Source: Prevotella sp. (GTDB lineage Bacteria > Bacteroidota > Bacteroidia > Bacteroidales > Bacteroidaceae). From it: DNA of 9,306 nucleotides. Each line of letters begins with the position of its first letter. The stretch's first letter is position 1. The stretch spans positions 1 to 9,306 of the forward strand of contig JAJQAR010000257.1 in assembly GCA_021203705.1 (NCBI GenBank). The letters are read 5' to 3'. The position numbers and the translations under genes were made by a program. The notes under the pieces are model-generated. The model worked only from the letters and a program-made list of their open reading frames with translations, did not search any database and had not been told where the DNA came from. This document shows positions 7,258-9,306 of this stretch, piece by piece.

Positions 7258-8094
7258 ATGTTACTGTCAGGTGAGCCAGGTGCTATCGGGGTATTCGATT
7301 CTGGATATGGGGGATTGACTATATTGCATGGAATGCGTGAGGTGTTGCCGCAATACGACTATCTATATCTTGGCGACAATGCGCGTGCTCCTTACGGCAC
7401 TCGTTCTTTCGACGTTGTTTACCAGTTTACCCGTGAGGCGGTAACCCGACTGTTCACTATGGGTTGCCATCTTGTTATCATCGCCTGCAACACGGCATCG
7501 GCAAAGGCGTTGCGCACCATACAGCAGAAAGACCTGCCGAAATTAGACTCTAATAGGCGTGTCCTCGGCGTTATCCGTCCTACGGCGGAGTGTATCGGCA
7601 CAATCTCCAAATCACGCCACGTTGGTATTGTTGCCACGGAGGGTACAATAAAGAGTGAGAGTTATGTTCTTGAAATACAAAAGTTACACCCTGATATCAC
7701 TGTTACTGGTGAGGCTTGCCCTATGTGGGTCCCGCTTATAGAGAACAACGAGTACAACAATCCTGGTGCTGACTATTTCGTGAAAAAGAGCCTTGATAAT
7801 CTTATGAGAAAAGACAAATTAATAGACTCGATTATCCTCGGTTGCACCCACTATCCTTTGCTTCTTGAGAAAATACGCAAATATACCCCAAAAGGTGTAA
7901 CGGTAATTCCGCAGGGCAAGTACGTTGCAAACAGCTTGAAGGACTATCTTTTCCGTCATCCTGAAATGGAATTGAAATGCACCAAAAACGCCACCTGCCG
8001 CTATCTCACCACAGAAAGCCCAGACAAATTCCGTGAATCCGCCAACTTCTTCCTCCACGATAGAATTGAGGCGGAAAGGATTACGTTGGGATAA
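7258..8094 (+). CDS. murI: Glutamate racemase
   Basis: MurI interconverts L- and D-glutamate in the cytoplasm, supplying D-Glu for peptidoglycan stem peptides without a cofactor. The 278-residue length is normal. Expected motifs are all present: GVFDSGYGGL at 11-20 with Asp14 and Ser15; GDNARAPYG at 39-47; ACNTAS at 76-81 with catalytic Cys77; and GCTHYPLL at 195-202 with catalytic Cys196 and His198. Both catalytic cysteines are intact, so the enzyme should be active. The start at 7258 places FDSGYGG near the N-terminus as usual; an ATG 7 bp upstream is in another frame and stops at once. It is the last gene of the envelope cluster: beyond it the coding pattern breaks into repeats and then a restriction-modification gene. 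Confidence 0.96.
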   Translation: MLLSGEPGAIGVFDSGYGGLTILHGMREVLPQYDYLYLGDNARAPYGTRSFDVVYQFTREAVTRLFTMGCHLVIIACNTASAKALRTIQQKDLPKLDSNRRVLGVIRPTAECIGTISKSRHVGIVATEGTIKSESYVLEIQKLHPDITVTGEACPMWVPLIENNEYNNPGADYFVKKSLDNLMRKDKLIDSIILGCTHYPLLLEKIRKYTPKGVTVIPQGKYVANSLKDYLFRHPEMELKCTKNATCRYLTTESPDKFRESANFFLHDRIEAERITLG

Positions 8095-8101
8095 AAGCTG
8101 C

Positions 8102-8197
8102 TTTTACCCACATTCACCCTCTTTTACTTTCGTTAATCCACTGTAAGGACACCCATCCACTGTAGGGGCCCACACCCTCTTTTACCCTCTTTCACCC
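8102..8197. repeat. Pyrimidine-rich repeat family (TTTTACCCnnnTTCACCC)
   Basis: TTTTACCCACATTCACCC (8102-8119) recurs as TTTTACCCTCTTTCACCC (8180-8197), 15 of 18 bases identical and 78 bp apart. The 12-mer ACCCTCTTTTAC is exact at 8116-8127 and 8174-8185, with a one-base variant ACCCTCTTTCAC at 8184-8195. The copies interleave with the CTGTAGGGG repeat family. Function unknown. Confidence 0.7.
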
Positions 8198-8234
8198 AAT
8201 GTAAAGGTCCACACCCACTGTAGGGGTCCAATTT
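8138..8234. repeat. Four degenerate copies of a 19-20 bp unit (CCACTGTAGGGGnCCACACC)
   Basis: The copies begin at 8138 (CCACTGTAAGGACACCCAT), 8157 (CCACTGTAGGGGCCCACACC), 8196 (CCAATGTAAAGGTCCACACC) and 8215 (CCACTGTAGGGGTCCAATTT). Spacings are 19, 39 and 19 bp, so two head-to-tail pairs are separated by one pyrimidine-rich unit of about the same length. Copies 2 and 4 share the exact core CCACTGTAGGGG. The array is too short and degenerate for CRISPR, with no real spacers. It may be a decayed intergenic repeat element or a tandem protein-binding site. Confidence 0.72.
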
Positions 8235-8235
8235 A

Positions 8236-8268
8236 TTGAGGCCAACGCCACAACGGGGCGTATGTTTG
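8236..8268 (+). promoter_or_regulatory. Weak candidate promoter (TTG-N22-TATGTTTG)
   Basis: TATGTTTG at 8261-8268 fits TAnnTTTG exactly, and TTG lies at 8236-8238. The 22-bp spacing is slightly long, and no start codon for a visible gene follows closely. A transcript from here would have a leader of about 200 bases before the methyltransferase. It also starts right at the edge of the repeat patch. A chance match is quite possible. Confidence 0.25.
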
Positions 8269-8386
8269 CATGATATTTTGCTTGCAATTTGTTCAGACAT
8301 ATTAAATGCTATTTTGATTATTGAAATTTTGGGTAATATATTGACGAAAACAGGAAAACGAGTGCTTCTTCAATTGTTTGTCGCAA

Positions 8387-8420
8387 TTTGAGGAATTTTT
8401 CAATACTTTTTGTAACTTTG
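8387..8420 (+). promoter_or_regulatory. Bacteroidota-type promoter for the methyltransferase gene
   Basis: TTTG (8387-8390) is followed after 22 bp by TAACTTTG (8413-8420), an exact match to the -7 consensus TAnnTTTG. The spacing is close to the typical 19-21 bp. Transcription would begin at about 8424-8430, giving a leader of roughly 55 bases. It would start at, or just before, the first of two inverted repeats. This is the best promoter in the window. Confidence 0.65.
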
Positions 8421-8428
8421 CAGTGAGA

Positions 8429-8453
8429 ACTTATTTCATGCAATGAGATAAGT
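8429..8453. promoter_or_regulatory. Inverted repeat at the predicted transcript start (operator or leader hairpin)
   Basis: ACTTATTTCAT (8429-8439) and ATGAGATAAGT (8443-8453) are inverted copies, 10 of 11 bases complementary with the remaining pair G-U in RNA, around the three-base centre GCA. It lies 8 bp after the -7 box. It could be an operator that blocks RNA polymerase, as controller-protein sites do in restriction-modification loci, or a stem at the 5' end of the mRNA. No T-run follows, so it is not a terminator. Confidence 0.6.
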
Positions 8454-8462
8454 ATGAAAAAC

Positions 8463-8477
8463 ATGCAAAAATTGCAT
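8463..8477. promoter_or_regulatory. Second inverted repeat over the ribosome-binding region
   Basis: ATGCAA-AAA-TTGCAT is a perfect 6-bp inverted repeat with a 3-base centre. It ends 4 bp before the methyltransferase ATG, covering the place a ribosome would bind. ATGCAAT also spans the centre of the first dyad (8438-8444). It could be a second operator half or a small hairpin that limits translation. No Shine-Dalgarno sequence is seen. Confidence 0.45.
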
Positions 8478-8481
8478 AGAT

Positions 8482-9306
8482 ATGCCCTGTGGAATTGATG
8501 TGTCGGAAGACAACATATTGAGAAAGTCGCCTGAATTGCTGAATGCCCTGCTCAAAGACCATACAACGAGTAAGGGTGAGGAGCAATGCAATATTTTCTG
8601 GGCAACTTCCGATTATGAGTCTCTCGGTGAGGGTTTTGGTTATTATGACCAGATTTTGCCGAAATGTATAACGGGCGACAACGGTAATGTCATAATGCCA
8701 CGGGTATTGAAAAACCAAAATACGCAACGGGACCGCAGTCGTGGAATGGCGGAGGTGTTCACTCCCTCATGGGTATGCAATGCACAAAACAACCTTATAG
8801 ACAATGCCTGGTTTGGGCGTGAGGGCGTTTTCAATACAGAGAATGACGACCATACATGGACTACCAACTCTGACAAGATAACCTTTCCCGAAGGTAAGAC
8901 ATGGCAAGACTATGTGCGTGACATGCGTCTTGAGATAACTTGCGGTGAAGCTCCGTATCTTGTCAGCCGTTATGATACTACAACAGGGGAGATGATACCG
9001 TTGGAAAACCGGATAGGATTGCTCGACCGCAAATTAAGGGTAGTTAGTGAGAATGTTGACATTTCAGGTGATTGGCTGAAATGGGTGCAAGTTGCTTTTA
9101 AAAGCTCATACGGATATGAATGGCAGGGAGACAGTCTTCTGTTGGCAAGAGAGAATTTATTGATTACTTTCATAGATTATTATCGTGCAAAGTTCGGCAG
9201 AAATCCCATGCTTAAATCATTGCGATATATCGCATATATTGTTTCTTGGAACTTGTGGCAAATGGATGGACTTAAAGGCGCAATACCTGATGCATCTGAA
9301 GATAAT
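8482..9306 (+). CDS. N6-adenine DNA methyltransferase / restriction-modification subunit M, N-terminal part (runs off window)
   Basis: The open frame runs without a stop from ATG 8482 to the window edge (275 codons seen). An in-frame TGA at 8455, with no other usual start codon after it, fixes the start. Visible motifs follow gamma-class amino-methyltransferase order: motif X as AEVFTPSWV (90-98), a motif I-like SAM-binding segment EITCGEAPYL (151-160, aligning with the E-x-x-C-G-x-G-x-F/Y-L pattern) and a motif II-like IGLLDRKL (178-185). The segment ENLLITFIDYY...IAYIVSWNLWQMDGLKG (224-266) resembles Bacteroidota proteins annotated as restriction endonuclease subunit M. The catalytic NPPY motif should follow downstream and is not in view, so activity cannot be judged. 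It could be a stand-alone methylase, the M subunit of a type II or III system, or an Eco57I/BREX-like fused protein. It has its own promoter and leader dyads, unlike the envelope cluster before it, and is probably an accessory acquisition. Confidence 0.72.
   Translation, partial: MPCGIDVSEDNILRKSPELLNALLKDHTTSKGEEQCNIFWATSDYESLGEGFGYYDQILPKCITGDNGNVIMPRVLKNQNTQRDRSRGMAEVFTPSWVCNAQNNLIDNAWFGREGVFNTENDDHTWTTNSDKITFPEGKTWQDYVRDMRLEITCGEAPYLVSRYDTTTGEMIPLENRIGLLDRKLRVVSENVDISGDWLKWVQVAFKSSYGYEWQGDSLLLARENLLITFIDYYRAKFGRNPMLKSLRYIAYIVSWNLWQMDGLKGAIPDASEDN

Larger units (their letters stand above)
8095..8481. other. 387-bp non-coding region between murI and the methyltransferase gene
   Basis: No convincing gene is seen here on either strand. 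The first third (about 8101-8234) is C/T-rich on the plus strand and repetitive. The rest (8261-8428) is AT-rich and contains promoter-like boxes. The end (8429-8477) holds two inverted repeats directly before the methyltransferase start. No clear intrinsic terminator for murI was found; TAAAAGC-T-GCTTTTA at 8092-8106 is a palindrome over the stop codon but has too small a loop and no T-run after it. The sharp change in composition marks the end of the conserved envelope cluster. Confidence 0.75.

Noticed and set aside
8092..8106. Palindrome TAAAAGC-T-GCTTTTA over the murI stop codon
   Set aside because: A folded RNA would keep only a few A-U pairs after opening a loop, and no T-run follows; probably chance.
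8101..8234. CRISPR-like short repeats after murI
   Set aside because: Units are 19-20 bp, degenerate and mostly head to tail without unique spacers, and no cas genes are in view.
8245..8261. ACGCC/GGCGT hairpin as the murI terminator
   Set aside because: Only five pairs with a seven-base loop, and the following sequence (ATGTTTGCAT) is not a T-run.
8431..8727. 98-codon open frame on the minus strand across the methyltransferase start
   Set aside because: It overlaps the dyads and the well-supported plus-strand gene, and its product shows no signal peptide, domain or motif.

Overview
The window reads as chromosomal DNA from a Bacteroidales bacterium, most likely Prevotella or a close relative. 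The evidence is: the gene order porG-like / uppS / bamA / tandem ompH(skp) genes / murI; Bacteroidota-type promoter boxes (TAnnTTTG); Ala-Gln signal peptidase sites on the exported proteins; a DUF6242-type lipoprotein; and few recognisable Shine-Dalgarno sequences. The genus is inferred from protein resemblance alone.

Positions 3-8094 hold eight same-strand, tightly packed genes for cell-envelope construction. A surface or periplasmic beta-propeller lipoprotein (3-1448) is followed 6 bp later by an outer-membrane beta-barrel of the DUF6089/PorG family (1455-2159). The barrel gene overlaps uppS (2152-2892, polyprenyl diphosphate synthase) by 8 bp. Then come bamA (2913-5528, outer-membrane protein insertase), three consecutive Skp/OmpH-type periplasmic chaperone genes (5556-6104, 6158-6658, 6727-7233) and murI (7258-8094, glutamate racemase). 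The cluster joins peptidoglycan precursor supply (UppS lipid carrier, MurI D-glutamate) to delivery and folding of outer-membrane proteins (Skp-like chaperones, BamA). Two internal signals suggest it is not one uniform transcript: a promoter-like box just after the first chaperone gene, and a strong hairpin plus T-run between the second and third.

Positions 8095-8481 are non-coding. The first part (about 8101-8234) is built from two interleaved degenerate repeat families, one pyrimidine-rich and one containing CTGTAGGGG, spaced at about 19-20 bp or multiples of it. The second part is AT-rich. It ends in a good Bacteroidota promoter (8387-8420), then two inverted repeats (8429-8453 and 8463-8477) lying between promoter and start codon.

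From 8482 to the window edge runs the first 275 codons of an accessory gene: a gamma-class N6-adenine DNA methyltransferase of the restriction-modification subunit M type. Motif X (AEVFTP), a motif I-like segment (EITCGEAPYL) and a motif II-like segment (IGLLDRKL) are visible. The NPPY motif and any target-recognition or nuclease region would lie beyond the window. The window therefore spans a boundary between conserved envelope genes and a defence locus. The most interesting unexplained features are the repeat patch and the paired dyads in the methyltransferase leader.
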